This document shows, piece by piece, positions 1-8,213 of a stretch of DNA of 10,433 nucleotides; positions within the stretch are counted from its first letter, which is position 1; the number at the start of each line of letters is the position of its first letter. The stretch covers positions 1-10,433 of the forward strand of contig JAITJA010000024.1 in assembly GCA_031279175.1 (NCBI GenBank). The letters are read 5' to 3'. The notes below the pieces were generated by a model. That model was not told the DNA's origin. It did not search any database and saw only the letters and a list, made by a program, of their open reading frames with translations. The position numbers were made by a program, and so were the translations under genes. The stretch comes from Odoribacteraceae bacterium. GTDB taxonomy: Bacteria > Bacteroidota > Bacteroidia > Bacteroidales > Marinifilaceae.

Positions 1-1224
1 CACGCTCAGCGCGTCGTCGAGCAGGTCGGCCTGGTTTTGCGCGAAGTACCCGACGCGCACGTTGTGCCCGATCCGGACGGTGCCCTCGTGGGGTAGTTGC
101 CCCGTGATCACGCGCACCAGCGTGGTTTTTCCCTCCCCGTTTCGCCCGACGAAGGCGACTTTTTCGCCCCTGAGGATCTCGGCGTCGATTTCCTTGAGGA
201 CGACGTGATCCCCGTACGCCTTGGTGATCCCGCGACAGGAGACGACCACGTCACCGGCGCGCGCGGCGGGTTGGAAGCGCACGTTCACGCGTCGCGCGTC
301 CTCCTGCTCGATCTCGATCCGCTCCAGCTTGTTTAGCTGCTTGATTCGCGATTGCACTTGCACCGATTTGGTTGCCTTGTAACGGAATCGCTCGATGAAC
401 TCTTCCGTGTCCTTGATTTGTTTTTGTTGATTCTCGTAGGCGCGGCGCTGCTGCTCCACGCGCTCCTGCCGGAGTTCGGTGAAGCGGGTGTAGGGGACGC
501 GGTAGTCGTGTATTTTCCCCAGCGACACCTCGACCGTGCGGGTGGTGATGTTGTCGAGGAAGGCGCGGTCGTGCGAGACCAGCATCACGGCTCCCGGGTA
601 TCCCTGCAGGAATGTTTCGAGCCAGGTGATCGATTCGATGTCCAGGTGGTTCGTCGGCTCGTCGAGCAGGAAGAGATCCGGGCGCGCGAGTAGTACTTTT
701 GCCAGCTCGACGCGCATTCTCCATCCCCCGCTGAACTCCTCGCAAGGGCGGTCCATCTCCTCCCGGCGAAATCCCAGACCCTTGAGGACGATCTCGATCT
801 CCCCTTCCATGTTGTCGCTGCCATGGACGCGCGCTTGCTCCTGCCGGAGGTTCAGGCGCTCGATGAGTTCCATGTACTCGTCCGACTCGTAATCCTCGCG
901 GGTAGATAGTTCCGCTTGTAAGCGCTCGATCTCCCCGTGCAGCTCGCGGATGTCGCTGAAGGCCCTCGCGGCCTCTTCCCTGACGCTTCTCCCGTCCGCG
1001 TAGACGACGACCTGCGGCAGGTAACCGATTTTTAATCCCGTCGGGCGCGCGACGCTTCCCCCGGACGGCTCTTGTTGGCCGGCAATGATCTTCAACAACG
1101 TGGATTTCCCCGCGCCGTTTTTCCCCGTCAGCCCGATCCTGTCCCGCTTGTTGACCAGGAACGACACGGAGTCCAGCAACGTGAATCCCCCGAATAAAAC
1201 ACTAACATTGTTGATTGATACCAT
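1..1224 (-). CDS. ABC-F family ATPase, N-terminal 408 residues (3' end outside window)
   Basis: ABC-F proteins are soluble twin-ATPase proteins that act on the ribosome (translation factors or antibiotic target protection) and have no membrane domain. I translated the minus strand from the ATG at 1224; the frame stays open to base 1. Visible in order: Walker A GKNGAGKS (34-41), Q-loop GYLPQ (67-71), a charged helical arm (about 92-135), signature FSGGW (164-168), Walker B LFLLDEP followed by TNHLD (184-194), and switch SHDR (217-220). A Lys/Arg/Gln-rich interdomain linker (about 250-305) contains RYKATKSVQVQSRIKQL. The second ATPase domain starts near 325, with Walker A GRNGEGKT (360-367) and Q-loop YFAQ (393-396). 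Family members are usually about 530-650 residues, so roughly the last third is missing here. The SGGW signature with this linker resembles the YheS/ABCF3-like housekeeping group more than known resistance proteins, but that subgroup call is inference. It is divergent from the gene at 1400 and looks intact. Confidence 0.95.
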   Translation of the reverse strand, partial: MVSINNVSVLFGGFTLLDSVSFLVNKRDRIGLTGKNGAGKSTLLKIIAGQQEPSGGSVARPTGLKIGYLPQVVVYADGRSVREEAARAFSDIRELHGEIERLQAELSTREDYESDEYMELIERLNLRQEQARVHGSDNMEGEIEIVLKGLGFRREEMDRPCEEFSGGWRMRVELAKVLLARPDLFLLDEPTNHLDIESITWLETFLQGYPGAVMLVSHDRAFLDNITTRTVEVSLGKIHDYRVPYTRFTELRQERVEQQRRAYENQQKQIKDTEEFIERFRYKATKSVQVQSRIKQLNKLERIEIEQEDARRVNVRFQPAARAGDVVVSCRGITKAYGDHVVLKEIDAEILRGEKVAFVGRNGEGKTTLVRVITGQLPHEGTVRIGHNVRVGYFAQNQADLLDDALSV

Positions 1225-1249
1225 AACCAGATTTTTTATTTAATGCCCG

Positions 1250-1257
1250 CGAAGATA
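1250..1257 (-). promoter_or_regulatory. Candidate -7 element for the ABC-F gene
   Basis: Read on the minus strand this is TATCTTCG, one mismatch from the Bacteroidota -7 consensus TAnnTTTG. It lies 25 nt upstream of the ABC-F ATG, giving a short A-rich leader (TTAAATAAAAAATCTGG), which is a normal arrangement in this phylum. No convincing -33 TTTG/TTG is present 19-21 nt further upstream, so the call rests on one element and its position. Confidence 0.45.
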
Positions 1258-1399
1258 CTAAAAAGTCCCTTGGCAGGGCGGGGAACGGCGGTGGGGCGGG
1301 ATCCGGATTATCGCTATCTTTAGCGCGCCGGGAAAAAAACGGGGGGATTCTTGTAACGTTCGGGATGCCGGCGCGTCTTGGGGTTGAATATTTAATTAC

Positions 1400-2173
1400 A
1401 TGATCATGATAACAACGTTTGTTCTTTCTATTATCACCGCGTCGCTGGCGTCGCCAGGGGATACCAGCGTTATTCGCGACGCCTGGAGACCACGCGATCA
1501 TGTCGAGCGACTGACCGTGGAGCAGGACCCGGGGCGCCGCGTCTTTCCCCGCCAACACGCGCGCGGGCACAGGGAAGGAGTGTACATCGGGTTCACGAAC
1601 TTCCTGGAGGGGAATAACAAGATTTACAGGGGAGCGCTCGAGCTGGACTGGGCGCGGTCGTTCACGGCGCGATTCAACGCGATGGATCGCGTGCTGCTCG
1701 CCAGCCGCTCCAGGCGGACGCTGCTCCTCGGCGGGCTGGGGCTCGAGTATAATCGCCTTTGCTTCGATCGCGACGTCACCGTCCGCCGCGTTGACGGGAA
1801 GCTCGAGGATGTCCCGCTGTCCCGGCTGGGAGCGACGGACGCGCGACGTAGCGTCTTCAAGGCCCTTTACCTCGCGGTACCGCTGCTGCTCGATGTCCGG
1901 TACGCCCCGCGCGGGTATATCTCCGGTGGGGTGGTCGGCGCCGCGCTCCTCCATTCCAAGACGAAGATCGTGCACGATAGAGGCAATAACAAGCGTAAAA
2001 TCAAGCAGACGAGTAGCTATTACATGAATCCTCTCAAGGCCGACTTGATGGTGTCCTTGCACTTTGCCGGCATTTCTGTCTGGGCGAGCCGGGCGCTCAC
2101 GCCAATGTTCGACGTCGACAAGGCGCCGCGCGTGTATCCCTTCACGATCGGTATCGGGCTTCTTGGCCCGTGA
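1400..2173 (+). CDS. Probable outer-membrane beta-barrel protein (PorT/OMP_b-brl-like), 257 aa
   Basis: The protein begins with a short hydrophobic export signal (residues 1-18, MIMITTFVLSIITASLAS), so cleavage near residue 18-20 is likely. An ATG two codons later (1406) would also keep the signal. The mature part has alternating hydrophobic/polar strands separated by charged turns. Examples are GVYIGFTNFL (60-69), LLLGGLGLEYNRL (108-120), ALYLAVPLLLDVRY (155-168), GYISGGVVGAALL (172-184), LMVSLHFAGISVWAS (216-230) and a final YPFTIGIGL (246-254). The PLLLDVRY...GYISGGVVG pattern and a terminal strand after a 'LTPMF...PRVYPFTIG' segment match my recollection of small Bacteroidota barrel proteins annotated 'outer membrane beta-barrel' or PorT-like. 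Ligand and role are unknown. A lysine/arginine/asparagine-rich stretch (185-205) looks like an extracellular loop. It is transcribed alone, divergent from ABC-F and convergent with the Sus-like operon. No good promoter was found; TATCTTTA at 1315-1322 is the nearest match. Confidence 0.75.
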   Translation: MIMITTFVLSIITASLASPGDTSVIRDAWRPRDHVERLTVEQDPGRRVFPRQHARGHREGVYIGFTNFLEGNNKIYRGALELDWARSFTARFNAMDRVLLASRSRRTLLLGGLGLEYNRLCFDRDVTVRRVDGKLEDVPLSRLGATDARRSVFKALYLAVPLLLDVRYAPRGYISGGVVGAALLHSKTKIVHDRGNNKRKIKQTSSYYMNPLKADLMVSLHFAGISVWASRALTPMFDVDKAPRVYPFTIGIGLLGP

Positions 2174-2190
2174 AAGTGAAGGGGACGAGG

Positions 2191-2227
2191 ATATAAAAAC
2201 ACAGGGGGGAGATTAGTCTCCCCCCTG
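2191..2227 (-). terminator. Rho-independent terminator of the Sus-like operon
   Basis: Bases 2202-2212 (CAGGGGGGAGA) and 2217-2227 (TCTCCCCCCTG) are perfect inverted repeats of 11 bp around a 4-nt loop. On the minus strand the hairpin is followed directly by TGTTTTTATAT (2201-2191), the expected U-rich tail. It starts 25 nt after the stop of the last operon gene. On the plus strand the hairpin is followed by GC-rich sequence without a T-run, so it should end minus-strand transcripts mainly and serves the barrel gene (stop at 2173) poorly if at all. Confidence 0.88.
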
Positions 2228-2252
2228 CCGGTGATGAACGGGCAGCACTCCT

Positions 2253-3110
2253 TTACCTGTTTTCGTTGGGGACGAGTTGTCCCTCGACGCGGTAAGAGGT
2301 AGATCCTGAAGTATAGGTGTACCAGTACGTGAAGGTCTCGGTTGACGGGTCATGTGTCCCGCCCCCGTCCAGCAACGGGAAAGCGTCCCACGCGGCGACG
2401 GTCAACGTGTTATTCGCGTTCACGCTGAAAGTAATCGCTGACGCGGAGATATTCTCGGCGACCTCGGCGGCCTCGTGTATGAACCGGACGGTATTCGCGT
2501 TGACCGCGGTTAACGTGCGCGATAGTCCCACGGGCGATGAAGGCGCGCCGTCGGGCAACACCTGGCGGGTCGTGGAGGAGAAATAGATCCCGGCGAGCGC
2601 GTTGACGGGCAGGACGCGCACGAGCAGCACGGTGTCGGCCGCGCGGATGCTGTAGTCGGAGACGGTAGCGATCTTGAGCGGGATGGCGTAGAGCGAGTCG
2701 CAGTGTAGCCCCGTCGGGTAGATGGTGATGGGGAACTTGGCGTATACCTCCCCGGCCCGGATGGTGACGCTCTCGGTGGCGTACTCGTAGGCGGCGCGGG
2801 CGAGAGGCTGGTACTGCGTTTCGGACACGGAGAGATTCTTGCGGTTGTAGACGGCAATCCCTTCCGGTTCCTCGACGAGCGCGACGTTCACGTCCCTGTC
2901 GGCAGGTAGCGATCCCCCGATGGCAACGGAGACAAAAGTCTCGGTAAAGATAGAGTCGTAGGCGACCTCCCTGGTGATCATGTCCCCGTCTGCCCCGACG
3001 ATGTAGATTTGCTTGAAATATTGCTCGGCGTCGATGGGATTCTCGTCGTTACAGGCGATGAGCGCGAGCACGGCAATGGCTGAAATAATAAATGTTCTCA
3101 TGGTATTCAT
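2253..3110 (-). CDS. DUF1735/DUF4361-like surface lipoprotein (SusE-position), 285 aa
   Basis: Last gene of the operon. It has a lipoprotein signal with lipobox LIAC, lipidated Cys20, followed by N-D-E. Acidic residues right after the cysteine fit export to the outer face of the outer membrane in Bacteroidota. Residues about 33-165 resemble DUF1735: beta-rich sequence with EPEGIAVYNRKNL (81-93), a QYQPL/AYEY segment (99-110), ESVTIRAGEVYAKFPITIYP (113-132) and LYAIPLKIATVSDYSI (140-155). Residues about 170-283 resemble DUF4361, starting LAGIYFSSTTRQ and containing LSRTLTAVNANTVRF (196-210). Proteins of this architecture sit beside SusC/SusD pairs and are thought to bind glycan or assist uptake; no catalytic residues are recognisable. 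The ATG at 3110 lies 9 nt after the SusD stop; the ATG at 3101 (Met4) would give an equally good signal peptide. Domain names are from pattern recognition, not a search. Confidence 0.82.
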   Translation of the reverse strand: MNTMRTFIISAIAVLALIACNDENPIDAEQYFKQIYIVGADGDMITREVAYDSIFTETFVSVAIGGSLPADRDVNVALVEEPEGIAVYNRKNLSVSETQYQPLARAAYEYATESVTIRAGEVYAKFPITIYPTGLHCDSLYAIPLKIATVSDYSIRAADTVLLVRVLPVNALAGIYFSSTTRQVLPDGAPSSPVGLSRTLTAVNANTVRFIHEAAEVAENISASAITFSVNANNTLTVAAWDAFPLLDGGGTHDPSTETFTYWYTYTSGSTSYRVEGQLVPNENR

Positions 3111-3119
3111 TTTTTAAGT

Positions 3120-5096
3120 TTACCACCCGGGGTTTTGCACGAGCTTGGCGTTCTTGTTGAGAACGTCTTGCGGGATGGGGAAGAAGTACATTTTGTTGGA
3201 GAATATCCTTTTCGTGATCTGCTCGTTGTCGAGAATGACCCGGGTGTAGAACTTGGCCCTCTCGGTGGATCTGGCGCTGACGTCCATCCCGGTGATCTTC
3301 TTGTTATACGCGTCGTAGGCTTCGCCCCACCGCCTCAGGTCGTGATACCTGTGCCCCTCGAAGGCGAACTCTATCCTCCTCTCGAGCTTGATCAGCTCCC
3401 TCATGTTGGCCTGATTGTTGGCCTCGGCCTCGGTGATCCCGGGTATCCCGCCGCGGTAACGTATCATGTTAAAGTATTTCACGATCTCGGCGACGTCCCT
3501 GGAGACGGTGATCCCCGTTGCCTCGTCGGTGTACGCCTCGCTGTTTCCCATTTCATTCATGGCCTCGACGTAGTTCAAGAGGATCTCGGCGTAACGGAAG
3601 ACGGGTACCCACTTCTGCCGGAGGTAGTTTTCCTGCCTGTGGTTATCCTCCTGGTTGATGTACTTGCGGCAAGTGACGCCGGTCCGGTTGTAATCATCCT
3701 GGAAGTTAGCCGGGGGCATCCCTGTGCCGTTGATGTAGTACGTGACCTCGTAGTTGACGATGTTCTCCGTGCCGATGTAGGAGGAGCCGGGCCATATGCA
3801 ATGGTTAAAACCGATGGTCGCGTAGAAACGCGGCTCCCGGTTGTCGTGCATTCTGGCGGTATTGGGCGACACCTGGAAGATAGACGAGAACGTGTAGCCG
3901 GTCCCGATGGCGTCGCCCTCGTTAGCCGGCGACGGGTAGGGGTACTCGGCGCTGGAGGCGGTGATGGGATTCCCGTCCCTCATGCGGTAGACGTCGACCA
4001 TGTCCTGCACGACATTCATCCCGTTCATCCCGCCGAGGTTGTACGGGAAGGAGAGGTCACCGGGGGAGTCTTGCCCGCGGGGGTTGGTGTCGTAGTAATA
4101 GATGTACTCGTTGTTGGAACGCGACGGCACGTCACCCGAGAACAACCCGGCGTAGGAGAGATAAGGATCAATATCCCCTGCCCCGTTCGGGAATGCCGCG
4201 GCGGAGACGTTCGCGGGCAACGCGAGGGTGGTGGCCTTCCTGGCGACGGTGTTTAGCTCGTAGACGTTAAGATCGATGACGCGTTTGGCGGCGACGGCGG
4301 CGATGGCCCATTTCTCGGGTTTTTCCTGCGGCGATATGAACGGCGCGCCATCGGAACGTATCCAATCCTCGTAGCGGGTATTCCCGTTGTACCAGGGACT
4401 GGCGGCGTGCAGGCGTACGCGTGAGATGACTGCCATCGCCGCGCCGAGCGTCGGCATGTACTCGAAGGCCATGTCGCGATCGGAGGGAAGGAAGGAGGCG
4501 GCGATCTCCATGTCGGCACAGATGTATTCAACGCAATCGTCGTACGTCGCGCGCTCGATGGAGGCGGTGGCGACCTCCTCGTCGGAGTCAAAGGGGAGAT
4601 CGGGGAGGATGGGCACCGGCCCGTACTGCCGCAGCAAGCTGTAATAGTAGTAGCCGCGGAGGAAATGTACCAGCCCGATGTACTCCCGTCGTTCGATGTC
4701 CTCGAGTTCGTCGCACTCGCCTATGCGCTGGAGGATGAGATTGGCCTTTCGGATACCCTTGTAGAAGTTACTCCAGTTATTGAAGTGAGGGGTGAGCGGC
4801 GACTCGTCGTCGAGCATGAAGAACATGGCGGCGTGACGGTCGTCCTCCCAGGAGGCGAAGCACTCGTCGCTCCCGAGCCCGAAGGGGAAGGGGGAGAGGG
4901 TGAAGAGCTGGTCTTCTTGCGGCAGGTAGGCGCTTGTCCCGTGTATATACTGGACGAGCCTGTCCTTTCTCGAGAAGACAGAGTCGATGGTGGTTTTGTG
5001 GTAGATGTACTTGTCCACGTCAAGGTATGACTCGCAGGAAGCGAGCGCGATAACGGTGACGGCGACGAGTAAGGCGACGCGTATATTGTATTTCAT
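3120..5096 (-). CDS. SusD/RagB-family nutrient-binding outer-membrane lipoprotein, 658 aa
   Basis: Surface lipoprotein that forms the lid over the SusC channel and binds the incoming substrate. The signal peptide ends in ALASC, with lipidated Cys21 followed by ESYLDVD, the usual SusD start. The N-terminal SusD-like region includes FYKGIRKANLILQRI (111-125) and the TPR helix HFLRGYYYYSLLRQYGPVPI (144-163). The C-terminal RagB/SusD hallmark ERRIEFAFEGHRYHDLRRW lies at about 572-590, and the protein ends FFPIPQDVLNKNAKLVQNPGW-like at 648-658, a typical family ending. At 658 residues it is somewhat longer than many members (about 500-600), with extra length in the middle ligand-binding region (about 225-480), which is rich in Tyr, Trp and Asn. 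The start is 12 nt after the SusC stop. Family assignment is firm; the substrate cannot be read from sequence. Confidence 0.96.
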   Translation of the reverse strand: MKYNIRVALLVAVTVIALASCESYLDVDKYIYHKTTIDSVFSRKDRLVQYIHGTSAYLPQEDQLFTLSPFPFGLGSDECFASWEDDRHAAMFFMLDDESPLTPHFNNWSNFYKGIRKANLILQRIGECDELEDIERREYIGLVHFLRGYYYYSLLRQYGPVPILPDLPFDSDEEVATASIERATYDDCVEYICADMEIAASFLPSDRDMAFEYMPTLGAAMAVISRVRLHAASPWYNGNTRYEDWIRSDGAPFISPQEKPEKWAIAAVAAKRVIDLNVYELNTVARKATTLALPANVSAAAFPNGAGDIDPYLSYAGLFSGDVPSRSNNEYIYYYDTNPRGQDSPGDLSFPYNLGGMNGMNVVQDMVDVYRMRDGNPITASSAEYPYPSPANEGDAIGTGYTFSSIFQVSPNTARMHDNREPRFYATIGFNHCIWPGSSYIGTENIVNYEVTYYINGTGMPPANFQDDYNRTGVTCRKYINQEDNHRQENYLRQKWVPVFRYAEILLNYVEAMNEMGNSEAYTDEATGITVSRDVAEIVKYFNMIRYRGGIPGITEAEANNQANMRELIKLERRIEFAFEGHRYHDLRRWGEAYDAYNKKITGMDVSARSTERAKFYTRVILDNEQITKRIFSNKMYFFPIPQDVLNKNAKLVQNPGW

Positions 5097-5108
5097 GGTA
5101 GTGATTAT

Positions 5109-8100
5109 TTAGAATTTAAGCATGACTTGTAACGTGTATATTCTCTGTAAGGGATAGGCGGCGCCGTTGGATGACGCTTGCCCCGGGTCCCATAGCTTGA
5201 CCTTGTCCCAGCAGTGCAGGTTGTCGCCCACGGCGCTGATGCTTACACCTTGCAGGCCGGCCCGCTGGATGAGCGGGTGCTTAAGCTCGTAAGAGACCTG
5301 GAGGTTTTTCAGTCGCAAGTAACTCGCGTCTGCCAGCCAGAAGGTAGAGTTGCGGTTATTGTTGGCGTTATTCCCGTAGGTAAGGCGCGGGAAACGGGCG
5401 TTGGGGTTTTCCGTTTCGACGCTCCCGGAGACAGAAGCGGGCGTCCAGCGGTTTTCCTGTTCGGCGACGATGTCAAGGACATTGCCGGTGCGTCCCCAGG
5501 CGAAGGGATAGTATCCCGTGGAACCGCCGAGGAAGTAGTTGACCTTGCTAACGCCCTCGAAGAAGACGCTGAATCCCCAGTTCTTCCATGTGTACTCGAG
5601 CGCGAAGCCGTATTGCACGCGCGGGACACTGGAGTAAGAGAGGGGAACGATGTCGTCATCGCTGACCGTCCCGTCGCCGTTGACGTCCTTGTACTTGATG
5701 TCTCCCGGCATGACCTCCCGGTACACCTGGCGGGGGCTGGCGGCAATGTCGTCCTCGTCCTTGAAGAGTCCCAGGGCGATAAGCCCGCGGGCGACCTCGT
5801 AGGGCTTGCCGACGGCCGACTGGTAGGGGAAGCGGATGCCGCTCTCCTCGAAGGTGATGATCTCGTTCCTGGCGTAGGTCATGTTGGCGCGGGCGGTGAG
5901 CCTACCACTGCCGATGTTGTGCGCGTAAGAGAGGTGTCCATCCATTCCCCAGCTCTTCATCTCCCCGACGTTAGCCCAGGGGATGGTCATGAGTCCCATC
6001 TCCTCCGGGATGGAGGCGCGCTGCTGGTAGATGCCCGAGCGGATATCGCGGAAGATATCGACGGTCATGTCCACGCTGCTATTAAAGAGGTGAATGTCGA
6101 GGCCGACGTCGTACTTGATGGATTTCTCCCAGCGCAGGTTGTCTGACCCGACTTGCTCCTCGGTGACCCCGGCGTGGCTTCCCCAGAGGTTGCTGCCGGA
6201 GGAGGAGGTCATGGTGGTGAGGTACGGGAAGCGCGCGCCGGAAATGCGGTCGTTACCGACAGAGCCAACCGACGCCCTTATCTTGAAGAAGGAAAGGAAG
6301 GGGAGGTTTTCGCGCGTCCAGGCGTGTTGCGTGGGTACCCACCCGACCGAGACGGCGGGGAATATACCGAACTTCTTGCCGTTCTCGAAGGCCTCGGAAC
6401 CGGTGTAGCCGATGTTCCCCTCGAGGAGGTAGGTGTCGTTATAGGAATAGGTGGCGCGGCCCGACAGCCCGATGTATCGCTTGGGGATAGACTCCATGTC
6501 GGTGGTAGCGGTAGAGGAGCGGGTATCGTCCATGTAATAATGGATAAGACCGGTGACGCGGTGCGCGTCGTTAAAAGCCTGCTGGTAGTTCACGTGCACC
6601 TCGAAATTAATCCTGCGATCGACAGTACTGGTGTGGTTAAAGACAGGATCGGTGTAGGAGACGGTACGCGACAGGTCCAACGCCCCGTTTCGCAGCCTCC
6701 GGTTAGCGTAGTAGAGATCCGGGCTTTTGAGGCGGTTCTGGTTCATCGAGCTATTGGCGTTCAGCGACAGCAGGGCCTCTGCCTCCAGGCCTCGCGTGAG
6801 ACGGTCGAGGTTTTGGTTTACTTTCAAGATGATGTTATTGCTATTCCCGTAGTACTTCTTGTATCCGGTAAAGTTCAGGAGCACGTAGGGGTTACGCTCG
6901 TCGGAGTTGCCACCGTACGCGGGCAACGAACCATCGGAGTAGACGACGGGGACGGTGACGGGAGTGAGATTAGCTTGCGCTCCCCACAGGGCGGAATTAT
7001 CGTCCCCGTATCCCGGCGAGATTTGCGTGGCGAGCACCGTCTCGAGGCTCAACGACAGGAGCGTTGAGGGGGTGAGATTGGCGTCAATGTTCGCCCGGAA
7101 GTTATACTTGTTATAGTTCACGTTCGGGTCGTACTTGTTGGCCGACGGGTCTTGCTTGAAGAGGGCCGACTTGTTTTGTAGCCCGAGACTGAGGTAATAT
7201 CGCGCGTTCGTTCCCCCTCCCGACACGCTGAGGTGGTGCTGGTGGTAGGTGGTAAAGTCCTTGAGGATGACTTCTCGCCAGTTGATATCCGGGTACAAGT
7301 CGGGATCAAGACCGGAAGTGAAGAGATAGATATCCTCCGGCGTGTAGATCGGCTCCATGTCGCGGGCGAGGGCAGCCTCGTTGGCGAGGGCGGCATATGT
7401 TCCGGCGTTGACGTATCGCGGCATACGGGCCGAGTGCGAGAGGCTGACGTTGCTCTTCCAGTTGATGGATAGCTTGCCGGCCTTTCCTCGCTTGGTGGTC
7501 ACGAGGACGACGCCGTTCGCCCCGCGCACACCGTAAACGGCGGTGGAGGAGGCGTCTTTCAGCACGGTGAAGCTTTCGATATCCGCGGGGTCGAGCGTGT
7601 TCAGGTCGCCGTCGATGCCGTCGATGAGAATAAGGGCGCTTTGTCCGGCCCCGAAGGTACTGATACCGCGTATCCAGAACTCGGAGAAGTCACTGCCCGG
7701 TTCACCGCTCCGCGTCACGGAGATGATTCCCGGCACGCGACCGGCAAGCATGTTGCTGACCGACACGGCAGGTAGTTGTAGGTCTTCGGCGTTGATCGTG
7801 GAGACGGCGCCGGTGAGCGTTATTTTACGCTGGACGCCGCGCCCGACGACAACCGCCTCTTCCATCTCGCTGACGATCTCTTTCAAGACGATACGGAGAC
7901 GCTCGCGGTTGCCGGTGATCTTTAGTTCCTGGATCTGGTAGCCGATGAAGGAGAAGACAACGGTACATCCCGGTTGGAGGTTGCCTAACTTGAAGTGTCC
8001 TTCCGCGTCGGAGGCCACGCCTTGTCTCGGGTTTTCTTTCACGATGATCGTGACGCCGGGGAGGAGCTCTCCTTGTTCCGTCATCACGCTACCGGAGATC

Positions 8101-8195
8101 GTGTAAGTAGTTTCTTGGTTTTGTGCTTGTGCTCGCGCGCTACCCGCGTAGGCCAGTAGCGACAGGACGAGTACGAGTATGTTTCGGATTCTCAT
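5109..8195 (-). CDS. SusC/RagA-family TonB-dependent outer-membrane transporter, 1028 aa
   Basis: TonB-dependent channel that imports SusD-captured substrate into the periplasm. A signal peptide covers residues 1-22 (cleavage after ARA). A carboxypeptidase-regulatory-like beta domain (about 31-107; TISGSVMTEQGELLPGVTIIV) is followed by the SusC TonB-box region EEAVVVGRGVQRK (112-124). The plug domain (about 124-240) carries RVPGIISV, WIRGIST, ALILIDGIDGD and IESFTVLKDASSTAVYG-RGANGVVLVTTK. The rest is the beta-barrel, ending in ...LQVMLKF with a terminal Phe suited to barrel assembly. There is no STN domain before the carboxypeptidase-like domain, so it is not predicted to signal through a FecR-type anti-sigma factor. 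A calcium-loop-like motif DVNGDGTVSDDDI lies at residues 837-849. Full length for the family and no frameshift. It starts 18 nt after the upstream lipoprotein gene and ends 12 nt before the SusD gene. Confidence 0.97.
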   Translation of the reverse strand: MRIRNILVLVLSLLAYAGSARAQAQNQETTYTISGSVMTEQGELLPGVTIIVKENPRQGVASDAEGHFKLGNLQPGCTVVFSFIGYQIQELKITGNRERLRIVLKEIVSEMEEAVVVGRGVQRKITLTGAVSTINAEDLQLPAVSVSNMLAGRVPGIISVTRSGEPGSDFSEFWIRGISTFGAGQSALILIDGIDGDLNTLDPADIESFTVLKDASSTAVYGVRGANGVVLVTTKRGKAGKLSINWKSNVSLSHSARMPRYVNAGTYAALANEAALARDMEPIYTPEDIYLFTSGLDPDLYPDINWREVILKDFTTYHQHHLSVSGGGTNARYYLSLGLQNKSALFKQDPSANKYDPNVNYNKYNFRANIDANLTPSTLLSLSLETVLATQISPGYGDDNSALWGAQANLTPVTVPVVYSDGSLPAYGGNSDERNPYVLLNFTGYKKYYGNSNNIILKVNQNLDRLTRGLEAEALLSLNANSSMNQNRLKSPDLYYANRRLRNGALDLSRTVSYTDPVFNHTSTVDRRINFEVHVNYQQAFNDAHRVTGLIHYYMDDTRSSTATTDMESIPKRYIGLSGRATYSYNDTYLLEGNIGYTGSEAFENGKKFGIFPAVSVGWVPTQHAWTRENLPFLSFFKIRASVGSVGNDRISGARFPYLTTMTSSSGSNLWGSHAGVTEEQVGSDNLRWEKSIKYDVGLDIHLFNSSVDMTVDIFRDIRSGIYQQRASIPEEMGLMTIPWANVGEMKSWGMDGHLSYAHNIGSGRLTARANMTYARNEIITFEESGIRFPYQSAVGKPYEVARGLIALGLFKDEDDIAASPRQVYREVMPGDIKYKDVNGDGTVSDDDIVPLSYSSVPRVQYGFALEYTWKNWGFSVFFEGVSKVNYFLGGSTGYYPFAWGRTGNVLDIVAEQENRWTPASVSGSVETENPNARFPRLTYGNNANNNRNSTFWLADASYLRLKNLQVSYELKHPLIQRAGLQGVSISAVGDNLHCWDKVKLWDPGQASSNGAAYPLQRIYTLQVMLKF
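5649..5687 (-). other. EF-hand/dockerin-like calcium-binding loop motif within the SusC-like protein
   Basis: Codes for residues 837-849, DVNGDGTVSDDDI, which has the DxNxDGxxxxxD spacing of calcium-binding loops. It follows GDIKYKDVNG in the late barrel region, where other SusC proteins often carry a similar 'D-NGDG' segment, so it is probably an ancestral extracellular-loop feature and not a separate domain. Calcium binding is inferred from the motif only. Confidence 0.6.
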
Positions 8196-8213
8196 GATTA
8201 CTGGTATTAATGG

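Noticed and set aside
1312..1325. Small hairpin CGCTA-TCTT-TAGCG between the ABC-F and barrel genes
   Set aside because: Only 5 bp of stem, no T-run on either side, and located between divergent genes where a terminator is not expected. Probably chance, though it overlaps a weak -7-like TATCTTTA.
1202..2062. Minus-strand open frame of 286 codons opposite the barrel gene
   Set aside because: It overlaps the ABC-F start and the ABC-F promoter candidate, and its product has no recognisable features, while the plus-strand frame has a signal peptide and barrel strands.
3135..4256. Long plus-strand open frame (373 codons) opposite the SusD-like gene
   Set aside because: Antisense shadow of a firmly identified SusD gene. 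The product is a Val/Gly/Asp-rich low-information sequence without domains, as expected from complementing GC-biased codons.
5214..7067. Two long plus-strand open frames (5214-6146 and 6153-7067) opposite the SusC-like gene
   Set aside because: Same cause: the opposite strand encodes an intact 1028-residue SusC, and the antisense products show no signal, motif or family resemblance.
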